A DNA stretch of 64,000 bases from Sphingomonas sp. Leaf33 (GCF_001421785.1 NZ_LMLB01000017.1:85451-149450), one strand, 5' to 3'; numbered from the stretch's first letter, positions 1-9,715 are shown. Program-made: numbers and translations. The notes: generated from the sequence alone by a model not told the origin.

Positions 1-100
1 CTGAGGCACCAAAACCGTCCGTAATTAGGTCAGCGCTGACACCTCGTCGTTATTGCCGTCCGGGCTCGCTGCATTGCCCGATCACCGTCAGATTTACGAG

Positions 101-1384
101 ATGGACCGACTCCTCCCGCGATACATCTTCCGGTCCGATCAACCTAGCCTGTGGGCGATGGCAAGGCGTGGCGTCAGTGACATTGCCAGCGTGGTGCCGG
201 ATGCGATTCTGCATGAGCCGGCAGTTCAGCTCCCCGGCTCCGGTGCACCGCTGATCGTGGCCGATCCGGGGCTGGTCCGCGAAGTACTCAACGATCGTCA
301 CGGACGTTTCACGCGTGACCGGCTCATGCGTCGCCTTTTTCGACGTTCGTGGGGCGACGGAATTGCGGGGGCTGAAGGCGCTCCGTGGCAGCGCCAGCGA
401 CGGGCAGCTGCGTCGGCGTTTCGTCCTGCGGCTGTCGAGCAGCAAGGCGCCGCGTTCGCCGCAATCGCCGAGCGGGCAGTCTCTTCTTGGCCCGTCGGCG
501 AACGCATCGACCTGACGCAGCAAGCTGCCCGCATCGTCGCCGAAGTCGTCTTCTCGGTGTTGGTCGATGGCGCCGGTCTCGTCGATCCAGCGACAGTCGC
601 TTCCGATATGCCGGCGTACATTCGGCGCATCGCGGGATTTGGACTGAAGGATGTCGCGCGCCTGCCTGAGAGCGTGCACGATCGACTAAGCGGCATCGAT
701 CGCGATCCCGCGGTCCGCAGGATTAAGGCGGCGGCGCGCATCCTGGCGAGCAACCGTAGAGCCGATAGCCGGGACATGATTGCGCTGCTGCGCGACGTTG
801 GTCCGATCGAAGACAATATCCGGGGCCTGCTGCCGGCCGCCATGGACACGACCGTCGTCGGGCTGAGCTGGACGCTATACATCCTCGCGGCGCAACCCGA
901 ATGGCAGGCAAGGGTCGCAGCGGAAGCGCGTGCGAACGACGGCTGCTGGACGCTGGATCAAATTCCGATCACGCTCCGCGTGGTCAAGGAGGCTCTCAGG
1001 CTCTACCCGCCCGCGCCATTCCTGGTACGAAGCGCGGCAGCGAGCGGCACGCTTGGCGGTTTTCCGATACGCAAAGGCCAGCCCATCTCGCTGAGCATCT
1101 ATGCCATGCACCGACATCATAGATCCTGGCCCGACCCCGACCATTTCGATCCTGATCGCTTCCTTCCCGAAGCTGGTAGCACGCCAGCTTGGATGCCCTT
1201 CGGTGTTGGCCCAAGAAGCTGCATCGCTGCGCAATTTGCACTGGCAGAAATTGCGGTGATTGCTGCTCGGTTGCTGGCTGATCTGAAGTTGCACACTTTG
1301 GAACCCGCGCCCGAGCTCACACTCAGCGTGGCTTGTCGATCTGCCACCGGCCTGCACATCATCGCGAAACGAAGAGAGCAATAA
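101..1384 (+). CDS. Cytochrome P450
   Basis: This is a probable soluble bacterial cytochrome P450 monooxygenase of about 427 aa; the substrate is unknown. The heme-binding loop FGVGPRSCIAA carries the thiolate cysteine at about residue 374. The usual glycine two residues after the Cys is alanine. The K-helix ExxR motif is seen in KEALRLYPP, and the I-helix segment AAMDTT fits the oxygen-activating (A/G)GxxT site. The frame can be extended to a TTG at 53, but the ATG at 101 gives a normal P450 N-terminus. Neither start has a convincing ribosome binding site. No ferredoxin or ferredoxin reductase gene lies nearby, so its redox partners must be encoded elsewhere. Confidence 0.9.
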   Translation: MDRLLPRYIFRSDQPSLWAMARRGVSDIASVVPDAILHEPAVQLPGSGAPLIVADPGLVREVLNDRHGRFTRDRLMRRLFRRSWGDGIAGAEGAPWQRQRRAAASAFRPAAVEQQGAAFAAIAERAVSSWPVGERIDLTQQAARIVAEVVFSVLVDGAGLVDPATVASDMPAYIRRIAGFGLKDVARLPESVHDRLSGIDRDPAVRRIKAAARILASNRRADSRDMIALLRDVGPIEDNIRGLLPAAMDTTVVGLSWTLYILAAQPEWQARVAAEARANDGCWTLDQIPITLRVVKEALRLYPPAPFLVRSAAASGTLGGFPIRKGQPISLSIYAMHRHHRSWPDPDHFDPDRFLPEAGSTPAWMPFGVGPRSCIAAQFALAEIAVIAARLLADLKLHTLEPAPELTLSVACRSATGLHIIAKRREQ

Positions 1385-1839
1385 CAACCGCGGGCATTGA
1401 ATCCGCTGTTACCGCTCGCCACCCGCTCATGGTCGTTGCGCAGCCTCACTGCCCCAGCTCGGAGCGGCCAGCTAACTACAATGAATGGACGTCCGCTTCT
1501 GGGACGGTGCTAACTGCATTTGAAAGACCGGAACTGGGTCAGGCTACGGGGGGAATTCGACAGCAGCTCACGACCAACACAGGTCGTTCAAATGGGCCAC
1601 CTCGAAAGTCGGCTTATGACAGAAGCTGCCACCCAACGCTGCGAAGCGGACCGTCGGAAAGGCGCCCCAATTACGGACGTTCGACGCTGCGGTGTCGATA
1701 CCGAAAGCGGTCATTTGTTGCCATTACAACGGATGCCGGCTGCCCTTCGCTCGTCCGCAGCTTCCGCTGCCTGATGGACGGTGACGACCATCATGCAGCG
1801 GAGATAGGAACCCTGTAACGGACCCTCCAGTACCCGCAG
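1385..1839. other. Intergenic stretch with no supported gene
   Basis: This stretch lies between the P450 gene and the convergent gene ending at 1840. Open frames exist on the plus strand, but none has a recognisable product, a ribosome binding site or domain-like sequence. I see no clear terminator, repeat or RNA gene in it. Confidence 0.5.
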
Positions 1840-2889
1840 TCAACAGCCCGTCGTCCCGTCTGGCCAGACGATCTCGAATCCTTTGCCCTTGGGCCAGGCC
1901 AGTCCGAACCCGTTGTCGAACGCGAGGCTCAGATCATCGGCCCGGTCGACCTTGTCCTCGACCACGATCAGCTGCGGGCCGGTCCAGCCCTCGCGCTGCC
2001 GATAGTCAAGCAATTGCCCGATCGCGGCGCGGATCGCGTAGCGCAAGCTTGCCGGGTCGGTCGGCTTTACCTCAACCATGACCGCTGGGTTGCCGCCGGC
2101 AATATAGCGCAGATCGTCCAGCCCGCAGGTCGGGAAGGTCGCGCTGGGGTGATTGGCCATGACGTGCGCGGCAAACTTCTTCTGCAGCTTGTCATGACGC
2201 GGATGAACGGTGATCTCATAGCCCTTGATATAGCGCTCATAGGCGTTGCCGGCGGCTGCCCCGGCCCGCTTCTTGCGGCCCGCCCTACGATTGCGCTCGT
2301 GCGTGGTGATCGGAGGCACCGGATTACCCGCGATCATCGCCTTAATCACCGTCACGAACCGCGCCGCATCCCTGTTGCTTGTGTCGTGGGCATACCACCA
2401 GCTTGCCTGGCCACTCCAACCAGCGCCACGGCCGAGATCGTGTCTCCGGTCATTCGGTTCGAGGAGATACACATCGTCCCGGTGCGCGCGGACTCGGAAC
2501 GAAGTAATGTCATCTCGCTCATGCTGGTCAGAGGGAAAGTCGTCGCCGAACTGTTGACGGTTGCGGTAGAGCCGAGCGTTGCGCCACCAGCCGACTACGG
2601 TTCGTGGATCGTGGCCACGTTTTGGCGCGGTCCACACGACGTCTAGCCCGTCAACATACTCCTCGGACCGACCGGCGCCTAGGCGCTCGATCCGTACCTT
2701 TCGATCGATCTTGCCCTTGATCGTCTCGAAATGGCCGTAGACGAACCCGTCTTCGCAGGGGACGAAATTGCATTCCTCGCCGCAATACCCCTCAGATACC
2801 GGGAAGCCGCCGCCGCCGAGCGGCGGATCCTTCTTGGTCCGGCCGGCATAATGATTCATCCAGGCGATATTACAGAACAAAACCGTCAC
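1840..2889 (-). CDS. Hypothetical protein with PD-(D/E)XK-like nuclease core
   Basis: This is a 349-aa protein of unknown function. The N-terminal part is rich in Cys, Gly and aromatic residues (GYCGEECNFVPCEDG). The C-terminal third contains CGLDDLRY, then MVEVKP, then a helix with IGQLLDYRQ, then LIVVEDK. This acidic-residue, then E-V-K, then QLxxY order resembles PD-(D/E)XK nuclease folds, so a restriction-endonuclease-like domain is inferred, not proven. The GTG at 2889 is chosen because AAGGAG sits 7 nt upstream; the frame stays open to 2919 without such a site. No methyltransferase is adjacent. It could also be a non-catalytic nuclease-fold protein. Confidence 0.65.
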   Translation of the reverse strand: MTVLFCNIAWMNHYAGRTKKDPPLGGGGFPVSEGYCGEECNFVPCEDGFVYGHFETIKGKIDRKVRIERLGAGRSEEYVDGLDVVWTAPKRGHDPRTVVGWWRNARLYRNRQQFGDDFPSDQHERDDITSFRVRAHRDDVYLLEPNDRRHDLGRGAGWSGQASWWYAHDTSNRDAARFVTVIKAMIAGNPVPPITTHERNRRAGRKKRAGAAAGNAYERYIKGYEITVHPRHDKLQKKFAAHVMANHPSATFPTCGLDDLRYIAGGNPAVMVEVKPTDPASLRYAIRAAIGQLLDYRQREGWTGPQLIVVEDKVDRADDLSLAFDNGFGLAWPKGKGFEIVWPDGTTGC

Positions 2890-3224
2890 GGCATGTCTCC
2901 TTCGCCGTAGTCGTGGCATGGGATCGGGCGCGAGGCGAACAGGTTACCGGCCAAACCTTCATCGATCCGGTACTAGTCGGCGGCAGGATTGCGTCCCCAA
3001 AATCTCGATCATTCCCGACCCGTTAGAACTGATCCCGAGAGCTACCATTCGCTCATGCATCAAACAAATGATTTGGTGCGGAATATTGCGGTCCATCGCA
3101 TTAATACGATGCGGAGGGACTCAGAGCTTTCTCGCCGATTGTCTCGAGGTCTTAGCCCCTGAAATAAGGACCATGTCGTTTTGGCATCAGCTAGGCGATG
3201 ATTGCGATCAGGGCGGCTCTCCGT
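2890..3224. other. Intergenic stretch with no supported gene
   Basis: This roughly 335-bp gap lies between two minus-strand genes. It has lower GC than its surroundings. It presumably contains the promoter of the nuclease-like gene and the 3' end signals of the exported-protein gene, but I cannot identify either with confidence. Confidence 0.4.
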
Positions 3225-4931
3225 TCACTTTGGGGCAAGTGTTGCCACCATCGGGGCGGGCGGGGCTTCGCGGATTGCTGAAAAGTTCCATGGCGGCACC
3301 GCGATCTCGGCGCTACCGGGGCTTGCCCCCTCGCGGGTGCCGGAAAAGGTTCCGGCCACGCTACAGATCACCCGGCCGTCGGCTGGCACGAAGTCGAAAG
3401 AGCCGGGTTTGTATTCCAGCGTGAGCTTAACGCTCCGCATGCCCGTCATGCCGTTCAGATCGATGGCCTTGATGGAGGGCTGAAAGGGGGCGGCTCCCTC
3501 ACAGGTGACCGTCAGATTCGAGGCACTGGCGTTGATCGTGGCTAGGCGAGCATTGTCTTTCTCGACCAGCCGGTAGCTGGCGGATTGCGTGTGGGCTGTG
3601 CCGGCATCGGTGGCCGCCAAGTTGATCCGGGCGAAGTCGGGACCATCGAGTTTCAGCAGTGCGCGGCGATCGGCGAGCTGGATGGCGGTGCTCTGCACGG
3701 TGAGAGTCGCCGCGCCTGCGTCCGTTCCCGCGATCGAAGTAGCCTTGAGACGCAGTTCGTGGGCAATCTTCGGATTGCCGGTAAGTTGGAGACGCCATTC
3801 GAACAGGCAACCCTCAAGCGAATCATCCTCGTCGATGCGCTGTTCGCGTAAACTAAAGTCACCCTCTACCGTCATCGCCCAATAGGCCCGATTGCACAGC
3901 GCTGCCGGGATGTGGGGCATCACCGCGCGAAAATAAAAAGGATCGGCATCGACTGTTTGGGGATTGTCGAGCCGGGCGGTGCGCAGCTCGAGCGTCTGGA
4001 CAAGCCGGCCCGCCAGCACATCTGGCTTGGGCAGGTCGATGAGTGCCGGGTCAGCGAGGATCGCGGTCTCCACGTCTTGGCTGGCGCTAACTAGCCGTGA
4101 ATTGGCGTCGAGATCGGTCTTAAGCTTGCCGACCACCGGTCCGAACCCAAACCCGCCGCTTGCCTGCGCCCCCATCAGTGCATCCTGCTGGGTGTTGCGG
4201 GCCGTGTAGATCGAGATCGCCTTAATCTCCGCCGCAATCCTAAGATCTCGCGCGGCCAAAGCCGGCCTTTCGCGGTAAAGCAGCCACAAATGCGCTAGGT
4301 AGGCCGCTTTGGGCGTGTCCGCAGACAGAGCAATACCAGCATAATCTACACCGCCGAGCGCGATCGCATACGGCGAAAGCGCGTGCCCGCCAAAGACATA
4401 AATCGACGTCGCCGACTTACTGGTAACCGCAGCGGTGGTCGCGGCCTTGAAGATCGCGGCATTGGCATCGATGCTGCCTGCCGCCGTCACCAGTGTCACG
4501 CAGTTGTGTTCAAGCTGCTCGGAATCGTGAAAGGGGACGGTGTTGATGCCCTGGCGCTTGCCCCAGAAAGCTGGCAGGCGATCGGAGGTCGCGGTCCAAA
4601 CGGCTCCGGACTTACTGTAGATCACCCCCCAGCGCCGATCGAGCGATTCATCGTCCAGGTAATCGACCTCGCTAGTCAGCCGGTCCTTGATCGGATCGAA
4701 GCCGAGAATATCGGCGGGAATGGCCGTCCGCTCGTCCTTATCCGCGACCTTCTGTTTGCGCAGCTTGTTGCGGCTGAACGTCTGGCCAAGGCAGCGCTGG
4801 GCAACCTTGGTGAAGGCTCCGTCGAGTTTGTTGAACAGCGTCCCCTTCTTCGTTTCGGCCTGCCCAGGAGCGGCCAGTCCCAGCGCGAGCACACTCGCTG
4901 CCAGCCATGTCACTGCACATCCCTTATCCAT
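3225..4931 (-). CDS. Exported protein of unknown function
   Basis: This is a 568-aa protein I do not recognise. It begins with a clear Sec signal peptide (a Lys-containing start, a hydrophobic segment at about residues 7-22, and a GQA|E-type cleavage site). The mature protein is rich in Ala, Asp and Thr. A middle region (about residues 150-260) has helical Ala-rich sequence and the C-terminal 200 residues look beta-rich. The start is supported by GGAG 8 nt upstream of the ATG. It stands alone, with no neighbour in the same operon. It could be a periplasmic or surface protein; no function is claimed. Confidence 0.7.
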   Translation of the reverse strand: MDKGCAVTWLAASVLALGLAAPGQAETKKGTLFNKLDGAFTKVAQRCLGQTFSRNKLRKQKVADKDERTAIPADILGFDPIKDRLTSEVDYLDDESLDRRWGVIYSKSGAVWTATSDRLPAFWGKRQGINTVPFHDSEQLEHNCVTLVTAAGSIDANAAIFKAATTAAVTSKSATSIYVFGGHALSPYAIALGGVDYAGIALSADTPKAAYLAHLWLLYRERPALAARDLRIAAEIKAISIYTARNTQQDALMGAQASGGFGFGPVVGKLKTDLDANSRLVSASQDVETAILADPALIDLPKPDVLAGRLVQTLELRTARLDNPQTVDADPFYFRAVMPHIPAALCNRAYWAMTVEGDFSLREQRIDEDDSLEGCLFEWRLQLTGNPKIAHELRLKATSIAGTDAGAATLTVQSTAIQLADRRALLKLDGPDFARINLAATDAGTAHTQSASYRLVEKDNARLATINASASNLTVTCEGAAPFQPSIKAIDLNGMTGMRSVKLTLEYKPGSFDFVPADGRVICSVAGTFSGTREGASPGSAEIAVPPWNFSAIREAPPAPMVATLAPK

Positions 4932-5449
4932 GACTTATGCTCCCCCTATTCGCCGCGCCCCCGCACAACATCCGGACCATATCGCATCTCTCCGGACAGG
5001 TAATGTTGTATTTCTGCTACCATCCTTGTGATTGTAGAGGTCTGGCAAAGGCAGCCGCAATGCGACCCCGCTCGGACGAGAGCGGAACGTCAGCAGATGA
5101 CAAGAGCGGACATTCAGCCCCCGGCTCGTGAACCGCGGATAAATCCTAACATAAGCCATTCCCGGGTGACCGGCTCGCCTCGCTCAAGCGGTCAATCCCT
5201 TTGCATGAACAAGCGGCAGGTTTAGGGCACAGAAAATGTGTGCGTGAACGACTGGAAATGGGTCTACTCGCTGCGGCCGAGCAACCAATCGCGAGGAGAT
5301 CGATCTTTGCCGGCGGCTTCGCAATTCTCGATCTTCGCCTGCCAACAGCGGGAAAGCGGCCCCTGCGGGCGTCCCTCACGTCGATGGGCGCCGCCGAAAT
5401 CCCGTCACCGGTTGGCTATCGGCACAGGGCCGGCTGGGCCAGCCGTGGG
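4932..5449. other. Intergenic stretch with no supported gene
   Basis: This stretch of about 520 bp lies between two minus-strand genes. Short open frames occur on both strands, but none shows a ribosome binding site with recognisable protein sequence. I see no RNA gene, inverted repeat or mobile-element end. Confidence 0.45.
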
Positions 5450-6241
5450 TCAGGCGATCGTATCAACCACACCGCCATCGACGCGGAGCGCCGCACCGGT
5501 GGTCGCGGACGCCTGTGGAGAGGCGATGTAGACGCACAGATTGGCGACTTCCTCGACCGTGGCAGCGCGCTGGATGATCGAGGACGATCGATGTGCTTTG
5601 ACGAAATCGGCCCCGGCCTCTTCCAGCGATTTGCCCGAGGCGACTTCGTCCGCCAGCATCTCGGCCACACCCTCCGACAACGTCGGACCGGGAAGGATGG
5701 CGTTCACCGTTACGCCGGTGCCCGCCATGCGCTTGGCTAGGCCACGCGATAGGGCAAGGTCGGCGGTCTTGGTCACGCCATAGTGGATCATGTCCGCCGG
5801 GATGTTCAGGCCGGATTCCGAGGACAGGAACAGCACGCGACCCCAGCCCTTGTCGCGCATCCCCGGCAGATAGGCCCGGGACAGGCGCACGCCCGACAGC
5901 ACATTGACCCGGAAGAAGCGTTCCCACTCCGCGTCCGGCGTTGAGAAGAAGTCCTGCGGGCCGAAGATGCCGGCATTGTTGACCAGAATGTCGACGGCCG
6001 GAAGCGCGGATACGATGGCATCGCATCCGGCTTCCGTTCCGACGTCTCCGGCCACACCGCGCACATCGGCACCCGCGACCTCACGCTTCAGCTTGGCTAC
6101 TGCCTCCTGAGTGCGGTTAGTGTCGCGCCCGTTCAGGGCGACGATCGCCCCGGCTGCCGCCAGCCCCTTCGCGATCGCAAAGCCGATCCCGGCCGTCGAA
6201 CCGGTCACGAGCGCCGTCTTGCCGGAAAGGTCGATGTTCAT
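5450..6241 (-). CDS. SDR family NAD(P)-dependent oxidoreductase
   Basis: This is a classical short-chain dehydrogenase/reductase of 263 aa. The Rossmann TGSTAGIG motif is at residues 13-20, followed by NNAG, the catalytic serine in LSSESG, and the YxxxK motif (YGVTK). The substrate is unknown. GGAG stands 7 nt upstream of the ATG. It is the last gene of a three-gene minus-strand operon after the dioxygenase-like and quinone-reductase-like genes (47-nt gap). That setting suggests a role in handling quinones, aromatic compounds or carbonyls under the divergent LysR regulator. Confidence 0.92.
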   Translation of the reverse strand: MNIDLSGKTALVTGSTAGIGFAIAKGLAAAGAIVALNGRDTNRTQEAVAKLKREVAGADVRGVAGDVGTEAGCDAIVSALPAVDILVNNAGIFGPQDFFSTPDAEWERFFRVNVLSGVRLSRAYLPGMRDKGWGRVLFLSSESGLNIPADMIHYGVTKTADLALSRGLAKRMAGTGVTVNAILPGPTLSEGVAEMLADEVASGKSLEEAGADFVKAHRSSSIIQRAATVEEVANLCVYIASPQASATTGAALRVDGGVVDTIA

Positions 6242-6288
6242 GCGGTGTCTCCAGGGATGGTCTTTATCGGTCGGGGTTGTCCGTAACG

Positions 6289-7143
6289 TCAGGCCTGCGC
6301 GGCAAGTTGCGCCCGCACAGCGTCGGCCAGCGGCGTCGTCGGACGTCCGATCAGCTTCGAGAGTTGGTGGCCGTCATCGAACAGCGCGCCCTTCGAGGCA
6401 TCGACGTCCCATGCCGCAAGTCCCTCGGCGAAGCCCTGGGGCAGGCCGACCTGCTTCAGGATCGCAGCGTGATCGGCCTGCGGCAGATCGCGGTACGGGA
6501 TGTCGCGGCCGGTCTGGCGCGAGATCTCGGCGGCAAGGTCAGCAAGCGTCACCGCGTCGTCACCAGCCAGCTCATACGTCTTGCCCTCATGGCCCTCGCT
6601 GGTCAGCACGACGGCTGCGGCCTCGGCATAATCGGCGCGGGTCGCAAGCGACAGGCGTCCCTCGCCAGCGCTGCCGACGAACGCGCCATTCTCCAGAGCT
6701 GCCGGGATCGAGGCGGTGTAATTCTCGGTGTACCAGCCATTACGCAGGAGGGTCGTCGCTATACCGGACGAAGCCAGCAACGCCTCGGTCGCACGGTGCT
6801 CTTCGCCCAGGCTGATCGGCGAGCGGTCGGCGTGGAGCAGGCCGGTATAGACAATACGCTTGATGCCTACCTTCTTGGCGGCCTCGATGACGTTGCGGTG
6901 CTGCGGCTCGCGCTGCCCGACTTCGCTCGACGAGATCAGGAGCAGCGTGTCCACACCGGCCAGCGCCGGAGCGAGCGTCTCGGGCTTCGCGTAGTCGAAA
7001 GCGCGTGCCTCGACGCCCAGATCGTCGGCCTTCTCGGGCGAGCGCACCAGCGCCACGATCGGCTCGCCGGTCGACTTGCGCTTCAGGCTTTCGATGACGA
7101 GGCGGCCGAGCTGGCCGGTCGCTCCGGTGACGGCGATGGTCAT
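6289..7143 (-). CDS. NmrA-like NAD(P)H:quinone oxidoreductase (QorB/YtfG type)
   Basis: This is an atypical SDR of 284 aa. It has an N-terminal dinucleotide-binding motif, VTGATGQLG, and the LISSSEVGQR...H segment typical of QorB/YtfG-like quinone reductases. Members of this family reduce quinones with NADPH. The ATG is preceded by AAGGAG at 7 nt. It lies 30 nt after the extradiol-dioxygenase-like gene and 47 nt before the SDR gene, so the three are probably co-transcribed. It is cytosolic, with no signal peptide or membrane segment. Confidence 0.88.
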   Translation of the reverse strand: MTIAVTGATGQLGRLVIESLKRKSTGEPIVALVRSPEKADDLGVEARAFDYAKPETLAPALAGVDTLLLISSSEVGQREPQHRNVIEAAKKVGIKRIVYTGLLHADRSPISLGEEHRATEALLASSGIATTLLRNGWYTENYTASIPAALENGAFVGSAGEGRLSLATRADYAEAAAVVLTSEGHEGKTYELAGDDAVTLADLAAEISRQTGRDIPYRDLPQADHAAILKQVGLPQGFAEGLAAWDVDASKGALFDDGHQLSKLIGRPTTPLADAVRAQLAAQA

Positions 7144-7173
7144 GACAATTCTCCTTCGATGACGCGTTGAGAG

Positions 7174-7968
7174 TCAGTTGAATCGGAAGCCGGAGATGGC
7201 GGTCGACAGGACTTCCTCGGCATAGACCCGGGCGCCTTCGCCCTCAGTTGCACCGGCCGCGACCATTAGGGGCAGCAGATGCTCCTCCTTGGCGGGGGGA
7301 TGGGCGAACCGCGCCGAGGGCGCATCGGCCCAATGCGCCAGACGCTCGGCCCGCTGCGGACCGCCCAGCTCCATGCTTTCGGCCAGCCACTGGTCGAACG
7401 CCTGCGAGCCGGGCGTCGAGCGCGGATCGCCATAGGCGCGCATGTTGTGAAAGCTCATGCCAGAGCCCAGGATCAGCACGCCCTCCTCACGCAGCGGCGC
7501 GAGGGCGCGGCCCGCAGCGACATGGAGCGCCGGATCCAGCCCACGCTCGACAGACATCTCGATCAGCGGAATATCCGCATCCGGAAAAGCCACCTTGAGG
7601 GGGACGAACACGCCGTGATCTAGGCCCCGCTTTGCGTCGACAGAGGAAGGGATGCCCGCATCCTTGAGCAGGGCCGCGGCATGGGCGGCGAGCGCGGGTG
7701 CGCCCGGCACGTCGTAGCGCAGCTGATAGGTATGGGGCGGGAAGTTGTAATAGTCGTAGATCAGCTCGGGCCGTTCGGCGCCGGTGAAGGCAAAGCCGTC
7801 CGTCTCCCAATGTCCCGAGACGACAAGGATAGCCTTGGGCTTCTCGGCAAGCGAGTTCGGCAGGCTGCGCAGGAATGCTTCCATACCGGTCCACACGCCG
7901 CGCGGATCGTCCATGAAGAAGCAGGGGCCGCCGCCATGCGGGATGAAGTAGGTGGGCTGGACGCTCAT
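7174..7968 (-). CDS. Extradiol ring-cleavage dioxygenase family protein (DODA/LigB type)
   Basis: This is a 264-aa protein of the class III extradiol dioxygenase (LigB/DODA, YgiD-like) family. Members open catecholic rings using a non-heme metal. Family features are the early PHGGGPCFF histidine, the VVSGHWE motif, the GLDHGVFVPL segment and GSGMSFHN, which supply the expected histidine ligands. The frame is open to 8013, but GGAG nine nt upstream of the ATG at 7968 favours the shorter form, starting MSVQPTYF. It is the first gene of the operon with the quinone reductase and SDR and is divergent from the LysR gene. The substrate is unknown. Confidence 0.88.
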   Translation of the reverse strand: MSVQPTYFIPHGGGPCFFMDDPRGVWTGMEAFLRSLPNSLAEKPKAILVVSGHWETDGFAFTGAERPELIYDYYNFPPHTYQLRYDVPGAPALAAHAAALLKDAGIPSSVDAKRGLDHGVFVPLKVAFPDADIPLIEMSVERGLDPALHVAAGRALAPLREEGVLILGSGMSFHNMRAYGDPRSTPGSQAFDQWLAESMELGGPQRAERLAHWADAPSARFAHPPAKEEHLLPLMVAAGATEGEGARVYAEEVLSTAISGFRFN

Positions 7969-8041
7969 GGTCATACACTCCGGTACAGGCGCCACGGAGG
8001 CGGCCTGGATCATCGATCTGTTGGCCGGAATATGTGCCCGC

Positions 8042-8056
8042 TATCGCGCAATGATA
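8042..8056. promoter_or_regulatory. Candidate LysR operator, TATC-N7-GATA
   Basis: A perfect 4-bp dyad, TATC-N7-GATA, lies in the gap between the divergent dioxygenase-like gene and the LysR gene. LysR regulators usually bind dyads of the T-N11-A type in this position. The spacing here differs slightly from that consensus, so the assignment is tentative. Confidence 0.3.
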
Positions 8057-8100
8057 ATCGCTCGCGTAGAAGGATCACCTTCAACCACGGGTAGGAAGTC

Positions 8101-9009
8101 ATGGCGGATCGGTTGACAGGTATGGACGTGTTCGTGCGGGCGATCAGACTTGGTGGCATCTCTGCTGCCGCTCGCGACCTGCACATGTCACCTGCGATGG
8201 CGGCCAAGCATCTGGACGCCCTCGAGGCGCGGCTCGGTACCATGCTGATCCAGCGCTCGACGCGTCGGCTGTCGCTGACTGAGGCTGGCGCTGACTATTT
8301 CGAAAAGGCGGAACGTATCCTGATGGAGATCGGAGAAGCCGAGGCGGAGGCATCCTCGCGTTCGATCACCGCGCAGGGGCTGCTGCGCGTCAGTGCACCC
8401 GCCACCTTCGGCGTCCTGCACCTTGCCTCACTCGTCCCGGCATTCTCCGCGCGTCATTCCGAGGTGACAATCGAATTGGGGTTCAACGATCGCTACGTCG
8501 ACCTGCTGGAAGAGCGATGGGATGTCGCGGTCAGGATCGGGCGCCTTGCGGACAGTGCGCTCGTCGCCCGCAAGCTCGTCGCGATGCGCGTCGTGCTGTG
8601 CGCGGCGCCCTCCTACTTGGCGCGGCGCGGAACGCCCACCCGCCTAGCCGATCTCGGCGATCACGATTGTCTCGGTCACACCAATGCGTCGCTGGCAGGA
8701 ACGACATCATGGGCGTTCGGCAAAGACGGAACGATCAAGGTGCCGATCTCAGGATCGATGTGTTCCGACAATGGCGAGGCCCTCGTTCGCGCCGCCATCG
8801 CGGGCCAAGGGCTGGTCTATGGGCCACGCTTCATTGCGACGGAGGCGCTGCGAGCCGGTCAGCTTGTCGAGCTTGAACTCGACGAGCCGCCCATGACGCT
8901 GGGCGCGGCCTATGCCATCACGCATCCGACCAGGCGGCCCGCCGCCAAGACGCGGGCGTGGATCGATTTCCTAGCGCAAACACTGCCGGCTTTTGGCGCG
9001 GATTGGTGA
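8101..9009 (+). CDS. LysR family transcriptional regulator
   Basis: This is a 302-aa LysR-type regulator. The N-terminal winged helix-turn-helix covers about residues 5-62 (GGISAAARDLHMSPAMAAKHLDALE). A substrate-binding domain follows from about residue 90. AGGA lies shortly before the ATG. It is transcribed away from the dioxygenase-quinone reductase-SDR operon. The usual LysR layout suggests that it controls that operon and itself, with an aromatic or quinone co-inducer as the likely signal. Confidence 0.93.
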   Translation: MADRLTGMDVFVRAIRLGGISAAARDLHMSPAMAAKHLDALEARLGTMLIQRSTRRLSLTEAGADYFEKAERILMEIGEAEAEASSRSITAQGLLRVSAPATFGVLHLASLVPAFSARHSEVTIELGFNDRYVDLLEERWDVAVRIGRLADSALVARKLVAMRVVLCAAPSYLARRGTPTRLADLGDHDCLGHTNASLAGTTSWAFGKDGTIKVPISGSMCSDNGEALVRAAIAGQGLVYGPRFIATEALRAGQLVELELDEPPMTLGAAYAITHPTRRPAAKTRAWIDFLAQTLPAFGADW

Positions 9010-9280
9010 AATGCCATGGCGGGAGATGGCGTCGAATGTGCTGAAACACCATCGTTTGCGGGCGGCCGACGAACAGCGCCGGCCGGCTAAATCGCTTCCT
9101 GTCATGCGCTAGCACAATTAGGTCGACGAGGTGGGCTATTCGCCTGAACGAACGACTGCTTTTGGAAAGCCTTTAAACCACGCCGAGTGGCCGCAATTGG
9201 GTCTGATTCGCTGAGCAATGAAGTCCCGCCTGATCGATCCGAAGGCGACTCTCCAACTGCTTTCCAAAGAAGCGCGTCGA

Positions 9281-9715
9281 TCACCCCGTTGACGACGTCT
9301 TCCACGCCATGATTTTATAATAGTCCCGAGCGGATTGCTCGCCCATCACGACGCGGGCATCTACTTCAATCCAGGCATGGTGTGTCGGCCTGTGTCCGTC
9401 GTTACTTGGCGGGACTATTCCTAAGCGCGGGCAAGAATCGACGCCGCGACGCGTGAGCATCCAGTGCGTCGCCATGGCGCGTGGCAGGCAGTGATAGCGC
9501 CGTCGGCGATCGGCCTGACGAACAGCGCGCGTCACGGTTTCGATTCCGGCAGTGTCGATGAGCGCCATGCGATGTTCCCGGGCATCATCGCCAAGCTGAA
9601 CTTTCCAGCGCCGCCAGAAACTTGAACCGCTAACCGCGACCAGCAAACGTGCGGCAGCGAGCATGATAGCCGCTTCGGCGACACGGGCAGCGCGGCTCAC
9701 ACCTTCGACAGACAT
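9281..9715 (-). CDS. Orphan lasso-peptide B2-like (transglutaminase-like) protein
   Basis: This 144-aa protein matches the lasso-peptide biosynthesis B2 family (Transglut_core3, PF13471), the papain/transglutaminase-like cysteine proteases that remove RiPP leader peptides. The conserved block is present: the catalytic Cys in YHCLPRAMATHWMLTRRGV, the catalytic His in HHAWIEVD, and the following VVMGE. The N-terminal part has the usual hydrophobic Ala/Leu-rich helix. AGAGG precedes the ATG by 8 nt. It lies 76 nt after the TpsB gene in the same direction, so it could be the third gene of that operon. No lasso cyclase, B1 protein or precursor is visible in the window. Confidence 0.8.
   Translation of the reverse strand: MSVEGVSRAARVAEAAIMLAAARLLVAVSGSSFWRRWKVQLGDDAREHRMALIDTAGIETVTRAVRQADRRRRYHCLPRAMATHWMLTRRGVDSCPRLGIVPPSNDGHRPTHHAWIEVDARVVMGEQSARDYYKIMAWKTSSTG

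Noticed and set aside
1333..1818. 161-codon plus-strand frame downstream of the P450 gene
   Set aside because: It overlaps the P450 gene and has no ribosome binding site or protein-like sequence.
9102..9305. 67-codon minus-strand frame after the B2-like gene as a possible precursor peptide
   Set aside because: It overlaps the B2-like gene, lacks a ribosome binding site and shows none of the lasso leader features (YxxPxL and a Thr before the core).
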